From Lactobacillaceae bacterium (GTDB lineage Bacteria; Bacillota; Bacilli; Lactobacillales; Lactobacillaceae), in the NCBI GenBank assembly GCA_031261865.1, contig JAISIV010000103.1, positions 1-21,032 on the forward strand: a stretch of DNA of 21,032 bases, written 5' to 3'. Below the pieces are notes generated by a model. The model was not told the origin of the DNA. It was given only the letters and a program-made list of their open reading frames with translations, and made no database searches. This document shows positions 1 through 7,881 of this stretch, in pieces (position 1 is the stretch's first letter; every line of letters starts with the position of its first letter). The position numbers and the translations under genes are program-made.

Positions 1-1161
1 CAAGCTCCTTTTTCTCAAGTTGCTCGCGTGCAAATTGCTGTTCCTGAGTATGGGGATGGATTAGACATACCAAGTGCCACTATTAAATCCGACTCAAATT
101 TGACTACATTTTCGGCTGATTCAACTTCATCTGATACCCAAAGTCCCCAAACACAACAACGGCCAAAAACCGAAAAAGATCTTCATAATGCGGAGATCAA
201 AAATAAGATCGCTCATATGCTTGGAATTGGACTCCCAACCCAAGAAGAACTAAAGGCATCTTATATGTCACCCGTTCAAAATATCAATTCCGAAAACTCA
301 GCAGTAGTTCAAGCTGGTGTAAACGTGGATTCCCTAATTACAGCTAATGCATCTTCTCAACAGATGGTTTCTCAAATCACTAACGAACAAATTGTCAACA
401 ATACAATTAGTCAAGGGATGAAAGAACAAGTAATCAAACCATTAACTCTAGATGATTTGATAAACAATAACATCAACTCACAAGTAGTTCCAACACCCGA
501 ACCAGTTCAACCACAAAACATTATTAGCTTAAATGAGCCAATAAATCCTCAACCGGTTACCGTTCAACCTCAACCAGAGCCAGTTGCCCCAAACACACAA
601 ACATTCGGTCCGAGCGTGGCCGATATTATTCAAAATATCAATCAAACACCGCAACAAGATTTGCAAGTTAGTCAAGAAGTACAACCCGTTGTAGAAGCGC
701 AAACAACACAAATGGATGTAGAGACGGTAGATTCTACTGCAGACAATAATGAAATTGGTTTAGTGTCACAAGTTGAAATGTCTCAATTACCAAAACCATT
801 AACACCTGAGGAATTTGCTCAATCGCTTTTAAATAATACGATTTCTCTTGCAAACTCTAAAAATGCTTCAGACAAACTAGAACAAAGTCAAAGCCAGAGC
901 CAACTATTGGTTGACCAGGTGCAAGCAAACCATCCAGTGTCAACATTTAACGTTGTCTTCAATACTCAAGAAATTCAATTCCAAGAATCTCAAGTAGCTA
1001 GTTTTGAAACGACAACGTCCCTCCCCGTATTGCCCGAAAATCAACAAAATGGCTTTGATATGAGCACTTCAATGACGGCACCCATCAATCCAAACGTTGA
1101 CCCACTAGACTTCTTACATTCCTTAAATCATCGTATTAACGAATTTACAGAAGTCAAATAA
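1..1161 (+). CDS. 3' part of a Gln/Asn/Pro-rich, probably disordered protein (5' end outside window)
   Basis: The frame is open from base 1 and reads through the GTG at 28, so the true start lies upstream and only the C-terminal ~386 residues are visible. I do not recognise the family. The visible part is very rich in Q, N, S, T, P and V, contains no Cys or Trp, and has no membrane segment or LPXTG-type sorting signal, so most of it is probably disordered. A proline-rich stretch lies around bases 490-600. A short motif starting KPLT, followed by two acidic residues and then an N-N-x-I-like segment, occurs twice (from 436 and from 793). The last ~20 residues (DPLDFLHSLNHRINEF) look helical. 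The gene ends at a strong terminator and faces gpmA convergently. It could be the tail of a surface, division or regulatory protein; the sequence does not decide. Confidence 0.7.
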   Translation, partial: QAPFSQVARVQIAVPEYGDGLDIPSATIKSDSNLTTFSADSTSSDTQSPQTQQRPKTEKDLHNAEIKNKIAHMLGIGLPTQEELKASYMSPVQNINSENSAVVQAGVNVDSLITANASSQQMVSQITNEQIVNNTISQGMKEQVIKPLTLDDLINNNINSQVVPTPEPVQPQNIISLNEPINPQPVTVQPQPEPVAPNTQTFGPSVADIIQNINQTPQQDLQVSQEVQPVVEAQTTQMDVETVDSTADNNEIGLVSQVEMSQLPKPLTPEEFAQSLLNNTISLANSKNASDKLEQSQSQSQLLVDQVQANHPVSTFNVVFNTQEIQFQESQVASFETTTSLPVLPENQQNGFDMSTSMTAPINPNVDPLDFLHSLNHRINEFTEVK

Positions 1162-1195
1162 AAAATCCAACTTTTTAAAAAGTTGGATTTTTTTA
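1161..1195. terminator. bidirectional intrinsic terminator between the Q-rich gene and gpmA
   Basis: A perfect inverted repeat (AAAAATCCAACTTTTT at 1161-1176, mirrored at 1177-1192) follows the TAA at 1159-1161. A-runs and T-runs flank it, so it can end transcription from both strands. The gpmA stop codon lies a few bases to the right on the other strand. Confidence 0.85.
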
Positions 1196-1199
1196 TGAA

Positions 1200-1913
1200 T
1201 TAAGCTTCAAGGATTTTCTTGTCGACAACTTTAAGATTTTCATCTAAATCGTATACCCAAGGTTGTCCGTTAGCGATTTCTACGCCCATGATGTCATCAT
1301 CAGAAATTTCTTCAATGTGCTTAACTAATGCACGAAGAGAGTTACCGTGAGCGGCGATAATAACGTTCTTACCTGCTTTAAGATCTTTAGAAATCTTTTC
1401 GTCCCAATAAGGCAATACGCGTTCAAGAGTAACCTTAAGATTCTCACCCATAGGAAGTTCTCCTTCAGGTACGTTGTAATAACGACGGTCAAAAGCTGGA
1501 TAAGTTTTACCATCGATAGTTACAGTTTCTTCAACATCTTCCAACAATGGAGGAAGTGTGTCGTAAGAACGACGCCATAGTTGAACTTGATCTGCACCCC
1601 ATTTTGCACGTGCATCATCTTTGTTAAGACCTTGTAAGGCGCCATAGTGACGTTCGTTTAATTGCCAAGCTTTTTCTTCTGGAATCCAAAGTTGATTTGC
1701 TTCTTCAAGTGCATAGTGCAAAGTAGTGATTGCACGTGTAAGTACTGAAGTATAGGCTTGATCGAATTCGATGCCTTCAGCAGCTACTGCTTGACCAGCT
1801 TTCTTAGCTTGTTCAACTCCAACTGGACTCAACTTAGTGTCGATCCAACCATTAAATAAATTTAAAGCATTCCATTCACTTTGACCGTGACGGATAAGAA
1901 CTAATTTTGCCAT
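1200..1913 (-). CDS. gpmA: 2,3-bisphosphoglycerate-dependent phosphoglycerate mutase
   Basis: Cytoplasmic glycolytic enzyme interconverting 3- and 2-phosphoglycerate through a phosphohistidine. The 237-aa length is normal for the cofactor-dependent family. Visible signatures are the N-terminal LIRHGQSEWN with catalytic His9 in RHG, the ERHYGALQG segment at 87-95 carrying the acid/base Glu87, and AAHGNSLRALVKH at 187-199 with the second active-site His189. The start is supported by an AAGGAG ribosome binding site just upstream (minus strand). The gene follows the two carboxypeptidase genes on the same strand but has its own -10-like TATAAT at 1939-1944, so it is probably transcribed separately at least in part. 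It ends at the bidirectional terminator at 1161-1195. The assignment is close to certain. Confidence 0.97.
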   Translation of the reverse strand: MAKLVLIRHGQSEWNALNLFNGWIDTKLSPVGVEQAKKAGQAVAAEGIEFDQAYTSVLTRAITTLHYALEEANQLWIPEEKAWQLNERHYGALQGLNKDDARAKWGADQVQLWRRSYDTLPPLLEDVEETVTIDGKTYPAFDRRYYNVPEGELPMGENLKVTLERVLPYWDEKISKDLKAGKNVIIAAHGNSLRALVKHIEEISDDDIMGVEIANGQPWVYDLDENLKVVDKKILEA

Positions 1914-1938
1914 TTTATCTCCTTATTTCAACTCTTTC

Positions 1939-1944
1939 ATTATA
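1939..1944 (-). promoter_or_regulatory. candidate -10 element for gpmA
   Basis: TATAAT on the minus strand lies about 25 bases upstream of the gpmA start and just after the preceding carboxypeptidase stop codon. No good -35 hexamer is seen at 16-18 bases; the best options are GTTTGT-like and overlap the end of the upstream gene. Only the -10 is convincing. Confidence 0.35.
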
Positions 1945-1949
1945 AAACA

Positions 1950-3344
1950 CTAATGAATTAACAAACGCCAGAACTTGGCAAATGGATTCCAGTTCTCGGT
2001 TAGTGTTTGCTTGGAATAAAGAGGAACTGTTATATCTTGACTGATGCCGTAAAGTTTTTCGGCCTCAGAAACATTGTTAACTCTGGCCATTAAAATATCA
2101 TTCGAGTCCATCTGGGTAATTTTTGTGTTGAAATTCCCAACATCCACCGAAGGAACGGTTTTCGGATTGGAACTACGAACCCAAATATTGACCTTGTCCT
2201 TCACATATAACTTAGTAGACGTCTGTACAGTATTCATCAAATCAATAGATTTAGCACCATCAATTTGTTGTCCGGGATAAAAAGTAAATGTGTGTCCTGC
2301 CAAATCGGCATCGATAACAAAGTTTTTAGTTAAAGTCCAAACTGGACCCGGATCAAAGTTCCAGGCGGCTCCGTTGAGCGTTGTAGCGATAAACTCTCGC
2401 CCTGTCGACTTATTTCTAAACAATCCCGTTAAGCTGATTCCTCCTTTTTGCGAAGTACCAGTTTTAGGAGCTATTGCCTCGATATTCGCATAGCCGTTTA
2501 AGTTATAAACCCGATTAATGTTGTTGATGGTTGTGACGTGAAGATTCCCGTCAGGCGTCGTTATGTCGTTAGAATCGAATCGTTCGATTGATTGAGGATA
2601 ATCTTTAACTAGTCGATATGTTATCGTGGCAAGAGCCTTAGCCGATAATTGGTTTTCATCTTTTTTCTTTAATCCTTTCGGTGCGAGCGTCAACATGTTT
2701 TCAGTTGACAAACCCGTGGAATTATAAATTTTATATTCTTTTTCGGGGATTCCAAAAGATTTCAATGTCTTATTGGCTAGGGTCACAAACTTAGCTTGGT
2801 TTCCAGCAACAAGGTTTCCGAGAGTAGCGGCCGCTGAATTAGCAGAGAGGTTCAGCATATAGCTATAAAGCGTTGCTACGGAATATTGTTCATTCAAAAG
2901 CGGGATATTTGCTAAATTCGATCCTAATCCGGCAGTGATAACTATTTGCGGTGGAGTTACTTTTTGATCCCATGTAATTTTGCCTTCTTTAATGGCTTTT
3001 TGAACAAGGTATGCGGTGATTAACTTAGAAGTCGAACCGTTATGAACTAACTTGTGTTCGTTATGTGACATTAAAACTTGTCCTGTTTGATAATCAACCA
3101 CTATCGAGCCACCAACAGTCGTTCTCATTGGCAGTGGTTTAGCGGACATCATCGAATTGCGGCTGTTTTTTGGGCCAATATTCACTGCTAGTGCTACAAA
3201 CAATGAAACAACCGATAGGACAACAAAAAGTTCGACAAATATCGCTAATACTTTTTGTCCAACTGACAGATTTGGCCTATTGGAAAGTCTTGCTTTTTGA
3301 AGGGCATTCTGTTTTTTAGGTTTTTTAGGTCTTCTATTTCTCAT
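1950..3344 (-). CDS. D-alanyl-D-alanine carboxypeptidase (peptidase S11), second of a tandem pair
   Basis: Low-molecular-weight penicillin-binding protein that removes the terminal D-Ala from peptidoglycan stem peptides outside the membrane. All three serine-acyltransferase motifs are present: SxxK as S104-T105-S106-K107, SxN as S167-A168-N169, and KTGT at 294-297 followed by SQKGG. Length is 464 aa. The N-terminus is unusual: about 30 highly basic residues, then a hydrophobic segment at ~30-55 with no obvious cleavage site, so the protein is probably a type II bitopic protein. The C-terminus (NPFAKFWRLLIH) looks like the amphipathic anchor of PBP5-type enzymes and matches the end of the paralogue upstream. 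The gene starts 13 bases after the paralogue (3358-4743), probably in the same transcript as the response regulator and kinase genes. I give no symbol because dacA-type paralogues cannot be told apart here. Confidence 0.92.
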   Translation of the reverse strand: MRNRRPKKPKKQNALQKARLSNRPNLSVGQKVLAIFVELFVVLSVVSLFVALAVNIGPKNSRNSMMSAKPLPMRTTVGGSIVVDYQTGQVLMSHNEHKLVHNGSTSKLITAYLVQKAIKEGKITWDQKVTPPQIVITAGLGSNLANIPLLNEQYSVATLYSYMLNLSANSAAATLGNLVAGNQAKFVTLANKTLKSFGIPEKEYKIYNSTGLSTENMLTLAPKGLKKKDENQLSAKALATITYRLVKDYPQSIERFDSNDITTPDGNLHVTTINNINRVYNLNGYANIEAIAPKTGTSQKGGISLTGLFRNKSTGREFIATTLNGAAWNFDPGPVWTLTKNFVIDADLAGHTFTFYPGQQIDGAKSIDLMNTVQTSTKLYVKDKVNIWVRSSNPKTVPSVDVGNFNTKITQMDSNDILMARVNNVSEAEKLYGISQDITVPLYSKQTLTENWNPFAKFWRLLIH

Positions 3345-3357
3345 TTCGCCCTCCTAA

Positions 3358-4743
3358 TTAATAAACTATCCACCGCCAGAATTTAATCAGTGGATTCATT
3401 TCCGTTGTTGAACTCTCTTCAGGTACTAGAATGACATTATCTTTGTTTTTGGTTGAATACAAAAATTCTGCATTTGTAAGATTGTTAGCCTTCGTTTTGA
3501 ATACACTTTTTTTGTTGACAGAAGTTAAGGTCCAATTATTTTCAATTGGATTAAAACTAATCTCCCCTTTATTTCTAGACCAATAATTAATTGAGTCGTT
3601 AGCTACCAGATTTATTTTATTTGCTGTAGTCTGTAGAACGTTTACGTAACTCGCGCCAAGAGCGACTTGGCCAGCCGTCAACTTAATATCTTTCATTTTT
3701 TTGGTCGCAGAATCAATATCGGTTGACGCCGTCTGCCATGTTGTAAATGGGTCAGTATAATCCGAACCATTCATAACAACTGAAATGTATTTAGTTTGAT
3801 TTTTTTTATTTTCAAACAAACCAGTAATCACCGATCCAGCTTTTTGAGACGATCCAGTTTTCGCTCCAATTAAATCGTAATTAGAGTTAATTGAATCAAG
3901 ATAACTATTAATCCTTCTAGTGTAGCTATCTTGTTTGATATCACCGAAAATAACGTCGCCTTGATTAAGGACATCAATTACATTTGGATAATCATGAAAA
4001 AGTCTGTAAGTGATAGTGGCTATTCCCTCAGCTGAAATTTCATTCTCATCGTCGTCGGGGGCATTTGTAATTTTAGCTGAACCTAAGACTCCATTTTGCA
4101 TTCCGGCCGCGTTAATAAAATGATATTGACCTTTTGGAATACCAAAACTTTTTGCTGTCTTATTCATTAATTCAGCAAAATCGGCTGGATTACCTGAGAC
4201 GGCGTTCCCCAACAGAATAGTAGCAGCATTAGCCGACAAATTAATCGAGGCACTAAGTAGGTCTTTTACGGTGTATTTTTCTCCGACCATTAGCGGCACA
4301 TTTACATAGTCTGTGTTTTGTGACAATTCTGAAACTGCTTCATCGGGCGAAATTCCTTGATTCCAAGAAAGCTTGCCTTCCTTTACCGCTTTATTAACTA
4401 AATAAGCAGTTAACAATTTTGAAGTTGAAGCATTTGCAAATTTGGCATTGATATTATTTTCGGCAATTATTTGACCAGTTTGAAAATCAACAACTAGTGA
4501 GGATTTGCTTTGATTTTTTAAAACTTGTGGGCGAGCATTTAATTTACTTGAAATTACTGTCTCGGGTTTGATATTAACTATCAGGCCGATGAGTGCAATA
4601 ACAATCACAATTAATGTTAGTAAGGCCAGTAATTGTCTTTTTAGTATGCTTCTTTTGCTTGGACGGTAACGAGATTTTTGTCTGAACTGCGCTGATTGTG
4701 GGTTGTAAGCATTTACTTTCCGCGACCTACGTCTTTTGACCAT
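3358..4743 (-). CDS. D-alanyl-D-alanine carboxypeptidase (peptidase S11), first of a tandem pair
   Basis: Paralogue of the next gene downstream with the same build: a ~36-residue Arg/Lys-rich cytoplasmic tail, a membrane segment at ~37-57, an S11 catalytic domain and a C-terminal domain. Catalytic motifs are S106-T107-S108-K109, S170-A171-N172 and KTGS at 295-298 followed by SQKAG. Length is 461 aa. It ends in NPLIKFWRWIVY, the same N-P-x-x-K-F-W-R signature as the paralogue. The ATG directly follows the kinase stop (TAAATG), so translation is very likely coupled to the sensor kinase. The two enzymes clearly differ in sequence outside the motifs, so the duplication is not recent. Predicted role is trimming of pentapeptides, hence control of crosslinking and beta-lactam or envelope-stress behaviour; the last point is inference from the operon. 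Confidence 0.92.
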   Translation of the reverse strand: MVKRRRSRKVNAYNPQSAQFRQKSRYRPSKRSILKRQLLALLTLIVIVIALIGLIVNIKPETVISSKLNARPQVLKNQSKSSLVVDFQTGQIIAENNINAKFANASTSKLLTAYLVNKAVKEGKLSWNQGISPDEAVSELSQNTDYVNVPLMVGEKYTVKDLLSASINLSANAATILLGNAVSGNPADFAELMNKTAKSFGIPKGQYHFINAAGMQNGVLGSAKITNAPDDDENEISAEGIATITYRLFHDYPNVIDVLNQGDVIFGDIKQDSYTRRINSYLDSINSNYDLIGAKTGSSQKAGSVITGLFENKKNQTKYISVVMNGSDYTDPFTTWQTASTDIDSATKKMKDIKLTAGQVALGASYVNVLQTTANKINLVANDSINYWSRNKGEISFNPIENNWTLTSVNKKSVFKTKANNLTNAEFLYSTKNKDNVILVPEESSTTEMNPLIKFWRWIVY

Positions 4744-5889
4744 TTAGTCCAATCCTCCATTTATGGGTAAAGTAATAATAAAACTGGTTAATTGTTCATT
4801 TGATTCAACTCTAATTTGCCCATGATGTTGCAAAATGATTCCTCGAGCAATTGATAAACCTAAACCGTTTCCGGATATTGATTTATTACGGGACTTATCA
4901 ACTCGATAAAAACGATCGAATAACTTTTTCTGATCACTTTTGGCAATTGGTTCTCCATCGTTTTGAACATATATTTCAATGTTTTCGTCATTGATTTTAG
5001 TGGCTAATAATTTAATAAATGTGGCAGTCTTGGCGTATTTTAAAGCATTATTGATTAAGTTCATCAATACGCGCGCTAATTTATCAGGGTCACCAATAAT
5101 TTTGATATCCTCCGGCTGGGTATAGACTTCCATAGTCATATTTTTCTCAACCACTTGCATTTCAAATTGAGCCATCAATTGATTAAGGAAATCGGAAATG
5201 TTCATTTCACTGTAATTGAAATTGTCGGTATTCAAATTTTGTGATTGAGTATATTCAAAAAGTTCTTCAATCATATTGCGCATGGTCTGAGATTGAGCAA
5301 ACCCTTTTTTTGCAATATCAACAATCGTTTCAGGTTTTGCAGTTTCACCAGTATCTCTAAGAAAACTGAAGTATCCACCGATTGATGTCAGCGGGGTTCT
5401 TAAATCATGAGAAATATTCCCAACCAACTCGCGCTGGAGATTTTCGTTTGAGCGTTCGTTGTCGATAATCTTTTGTTTGCTGACTGATAAAAGGTTTATC
5501 TGTTCTAGTAATTTATCTGTTGGCTTATCTGAATAGCGAGCTATAATTGGCTCATTCAAACCATCTTCATTCATGATTTCTAAGCTATAAGTGATGTGTT
5601 CTAATTGAACTTTTCTAACTTGCGTCATCAAAAGCCAATAAAAAGCCCAACCGGTTCCGGCAAAAACCAACAAAACTATATAAAGATCAATACTAAAAAT
5701 AGATAAGTTAAATTGAATCGTCGCCCCAGAACCGATAATAAAGCGGATCCCACCATTTTCAAGTGAAATAGCACCATGAATGATTGAGAGAATAAAAGAA
5801 TCGACAATAAAATTAATTGCTAATAAAAGCAAAAAAATTACCAATGAAAAGGTAATTAATTTTCTGATATCTGTATTACTGAATCTCAT
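4744..5889 (-). CDS. membrane sensor histidine kinase, VanS/PhoR-like
   Basis: Partner kinase of the adjacent response regulator. The 381-aa protein has two membrane segments (~11-35 and ~68-88) enclosing an outer loop of only ~30 residues, so it probably senses within the membrane or with a partner rather than through a folded extracellular domain. The HisKA H-box is at 155-168 with phospho-acceptor His161 in NISHDLRTPL. HATPase_c follows: N-box NLINNALKYA at 277-286, an N-D-G-E-P-I variant of the G1 box at 310-315, F-box FDRFYR at 324-329, and G2 box SGNGLGLSIA at 339-348. The NxGxPI form of G1 is usual in VanS-type kinases and is not a defect. The start overlaps the regulator stop as TAATG. 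The gene is followed without a gap by the carboxypeptidase gene. The signal is unknown. Confidence 0.93.
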   Translation of the reverse strand: MRFSNTDIRKLITFSLVIFLLLLAINFIVDSFILSIIHGAISLENGGIRFIIGSGATIQFNLSIFSIDLYIVLLVFAGTGWAFYWLLMTQVRKVQLEHITYSLEIMNEDGLNEPIIARYSDKPTDKLLEQINLLSVSKQKIIDNERSNENLQRELVGNISHDLRTPLTSIGGYFSFLRDTGETAKPETIVDIAKKGFAQSQTMRNMIEELFEYTQSQNLNTDNFNYSEMNISDFLNQLMAQFEMQVVEKNMTMEVYTQPEDIKIIGDPDKLARVLMNLINNALKYAKTATFIKLLATKINDENIEIYVQNDGEPIAKSDQKKLFDRFYRVDKSRNKSISGNGLGLSIARGIILQHHGQIRVESNEQLTSFIITLPINGGLD

Positions 5890-6581
5890 TAACGAGACTC
5901 CACTTTATAACCAACACCCCAAACAGTTTGAACAACTTCATCTCCACCGGTTGCTTCTTTGATCTTATCGCGTAGATGACTTAGATGAACCATAACTGTT
6001 TTTGCAGAAACAACGGATTCGGTTTTCCAGACTTTTTCGAAGATTTCGTCGGCAGAATAAACTTGTCCTGGCTTAGATGCTAATAAATAAAGTATTCCAA
6101 ATTCGAGAGCGGTAAGGCCGATTTCTTCTCCACCAGCAGTTTTAACTACGTGGGAATCTTTATTGATTGTGATAATTCCTAAATCAATAATTTCTGGTTC
6201 AGTATCTTGAACGCTATTTGTAGCACGACGCAAGATTGAGCGGATTCTTGCCATCAATTCAAGTGGGTTGTATGGCTTAGTTAGATAATCATCAGCACCT
6301 TTCATCAAGCCTTGAATTTTTTCAATTTCAGCATCACGTGCAGTAACGATAATTACAGGTACTTGAGATTCCTTGCGGACATTTTTAAGAACTTCTAGCC
6401 CGTCCATTCCAGGCAAATTCAAATCGAGAATGATTAAATCTGTATCGGGATTCATATTGAACTTAGAAATAGCAGCTTCACCAGTATCAGCCAGGATGTA
6501 ATCATAGCCTTCATTTTCAAGATAGAGGCCAGTTACATCTGTGATTGCTGGATCATCTTCAACAACTAAAATTTTACTCAT
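5889..6581 (-). CDS. OmpR/VanR-type response regulator
   Basis: Cytoplasmic DNA-binding response regulator of 230 aa. The receiver domain shows the acidic pair D9/D10, phospho-acceptor D53 in LILDLNLPGMDG, T80 and K102 (TKPYNP). A C-terminal winged helix ends in the TVWGVGYKVE segment typical of the OmpR family. It lies between a DUF1129 membrane protein and the cognate kinase, with a TAATG overlap at each junction, indicating one transcript. The downstream carboxypeptidase genes are the natural candidates for regulated targets, as is its own promoter. Family assignment is firm; the targets are inferred. Confidence 0.95.
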   Translation of the reverse strand: MSKILVVEDDPAITDVTGLYLENEGYDYILADTGEAAISKFNMNPDTDLIILDLNLPGMDGLEVLKNVRKESQVPVIIVTARDAEIEKIQGLMKGADDYLTKPYNPLELMARIRSILRRATNSVQDTEPEIIDLGIITINKDSHVVKTAGGEEIGLTALEFGILYLLASKPGQVYSADEIFEKVWKTESVVSAKTVMVHLSHLRDKIKEATGGDEVVQTVWGVGYKVESR

Positions 6582-7378
6582 TATTTTTTAACTCCCTTTC
6601 CATATTTTTCACGGTATTGCAATGTAGCGTTTGTCGACAAAGGACCAATAACTAATAGGCCTTTTGGTAATCCTGATTTTGGCTTCCACCATCGGTAAAT
6701 CGCAAAGAGAATAGCTGCAATAGCTGCAAGAGCAATTGGATTCAATGGAATGTTAATTGTTGATGGAATCAAGCTCATCAACAAGAATGCCCCTAGCCAA
6801 ACAACAATCATCGCAATAACTGAAACTATCTTTATCCAAATTGGTTTTTTAGAAGCCCCGTCTTTGGGATTAGAAGAAACATATCTTGCAATCATCGTGT
6901 ATAAAGCGCCAGTAATAAGTGAAATTCCAAGAATTGAAATGACCCCTAAACCGGCTTGTGCACTTTGTTTTGTACCAGATAATAATGTACTTACGGCGTA
7001 GAACAAAGAGAACATAATAGCTAGGGTTAAAGTTGTGTCAATAAATTCAGTTTTAAAGCTGAAATCAAAGACATTCTTACCACCCATAGGATCTTCTCTT
7101 TGCGCTTGCTTTACTGTACTAGTTCTTGCGGCTTGAAGGGCTCGTTGACGCCTAGCTGAGGCGCCTTTAGGGTCTTTGATATCTAGAACATATTCAGAAA
7201 CTGTTCCGAACAGTTGTACTGCTGTCTTACCTTGTTTTTGTCCTTCTAAAAGTTGGGTAGAAGTTTGTTTTAAAACATCATCCAATTTTTCTGGAACAAT
7301 TTTGTCATCTTTGGACAATTCTTTTTTTAAACGGAAAAGATAATCCTCATTTTTTTTGCTTAAATCGTTATTTGCCAT
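6581..7378 (-). CDS. DUF1129-family membrane protein, first gene of the TCS-carboxypeptidase operon
   Basis: Membrane protein of 265 aa with a hydrophilic N-terminal half (~110 residues, charged and helical) and four predicted membrane segments at about 114-134, 144-166, 182-203 and 214-230. The arrangement and the N-terminal E-x-Y-L-x-x-L pattern fit DUF1129, a family common in lactobacilli; biochemical function is unknown. An in-frame ATG at 7408 would add ten residues, but the 7378 start is preferred: AAGGAG precedes it at normal spacing, and the promoter -10 lies inside the would-be extension. The stop overlaps the response-regulator start (TAATG), so it might act with the kinase in signal sensing. 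That is inference from position only. Confidence 0.85.
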   Translation of the reverse strand: MANNDLSKKNEDYLFRLKKELSKDDKIVPEKLDDVLKQTSTQLLEGQKQGKTAVQLFGTVSEYVLDIKDPKGASARRQRALQAARTSTVKQAQREDPMGGKNVFDFSFKTEFIDTTLTLAIMFSLFYAVSTLLSGTKQSAQAGLGVISILGISLITGALYTMIARYVSSNPKDGASKKPIWIKIVSVIAMIVVWLGAFLLMSLIPSTINIPLNPIALAAIAAILFAIYRWWKPKSGLPKGLLVIGPLSTNATLQYREKYGKGVKK

Positions 7379-7393
7379 AAATCTCCTTATAAA

Positions 7394-7421
7394 ATTATAT
7401 CTAAACATTAAGATTTAACAA
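7394..7421 (-). promoter_or_regulatory. promoter of the DUF1129-TCS-carboxypeptidase operon
   Basis: On the minus strand, TTGTTA (7416-7421), a 16-base spacer and TATAAT (7394-7399) lie just upstream of the AAGGAG and ATG at 7378. No other promoter of similar quality was seen in the five-gene unit, whose junctions leave little room for one. Confidence 0.6.
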
Positions 7422-7512
7422 AAGAAGTGCCTTTTAAATCTCAATTAATCCCCATTTTAAATAGGTTTAATCTTCCAACAATATCCTTGAATCATGAAAG
7501 GAGACAATAAAC

Positions 7513-7851
7513 ATGGTAGATAAAAAAGAAAACGAAGAAATCGAATCAACTAAAAAAGATTCCTCTCAAAGTAAACTAACTAAGGGTTTGATTGCCGGAG
7601 CTGCGGCAGGGCTAATCTTAGGAACTACAGGTACTTTGGCTGTTGAAAGAATCGTAGATAACAACAGTCCCCAACAATTCCAACAACAAATGGGCCCCGG
7701 TGGCAACGCTAACGGCGGCCAATTCGGAGGTGGTTTCCCAGGTGGAGATCGTCAAGGACAAACTGGACGTCCTGATTTCAATGATTCTAAAAACAACAAA
7801 TCAGACGACAGTTCAGATGATTCATCATCTTCAAGTAGCTCTTCAAAGTAA
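7513..7851 (+). CDS. small membrane-anchored protein with Gly-rich and Ser/Asp-rich tail
   Basis: A 112-aa protein of unknown function. It has a charged N-terminal stretch (~1-22), one short Gly/Ala/Leu-rich hydrophobic segment at ~24-44 (probable membrane anchor), a Gln/Gly/Asn-rich middle (FGGGFPGG-like), and a tail of Asp/Ser ending in a run of serines. A strong AAAGGAG ribosome binding site at 7497-7503 supports the start. The gene stands alone on the plus strand between two minus-strand operons and has its own terminator. Its composition suggests a disordered extracytoplasmic tail, possibly a surface or wall-associated peptide. No promoter of good quality was found upstream. Confidence 0.75.
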   Translation: MVDKKENEEIESTKKDSSQSKLTKGLIAGAAAGLILGTTGTLAVERIVDNNSPQQFQQQMGPGGNANGGQFGGGFPGGDRQGQTGRPDFNDSKNNKSDDSSDDSSSSSSSSK

Positions 7852-7858
7852 AACAAAA

Positions 7859-7881
7859 GACTTCCTTTTAGGAAGTCCTTT
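7859..7881. terminator. bidirectional terminator whose loop contains an opposing stop codon
   Basis: GACTTCC (7859-7865) pairs with GGAAGTC (7871-7877) across a TTTTA loop, flanked by AAAA and CTTTT. It follows the plus-strand Ser-rich gene directly. Read on the minus strand it ends the parA-ychF unit; the TAA stop of that unit's last gene lies in the loop (7868-7870). Confidence 0.7.

Noticed and set aside
28..30. GTG as the start of the first gene
   Set aside because: The frame is open to the window edge and no ribosome binding site precedes the GTG; the gene is more likely truncated by the window.
310..315. Kinase G1 box (NDGEPI, protein residues 310-315) as a dead ATP site
   Set aside because: NxGxPI is the regular form in VanS/PhoR-like kinases; the N, F and G2 boxes are intact. 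(Positions here are residues of the protein encoded at 4744-5889.)
5948..5960. Possible frame break at the response regulator-kinase junction
   Set aside because: Both proteins have complete C- and N-termini; the overlap is a normal TAATG coupling.
7379..7408. Ten-residue N-terminal extension of the DUF1129 protein from an ATG at 7408
   Set aside because: The promoter -10 (7394-7399) lies within it, and AAGGAG stands correctly before the ATG at 7378.
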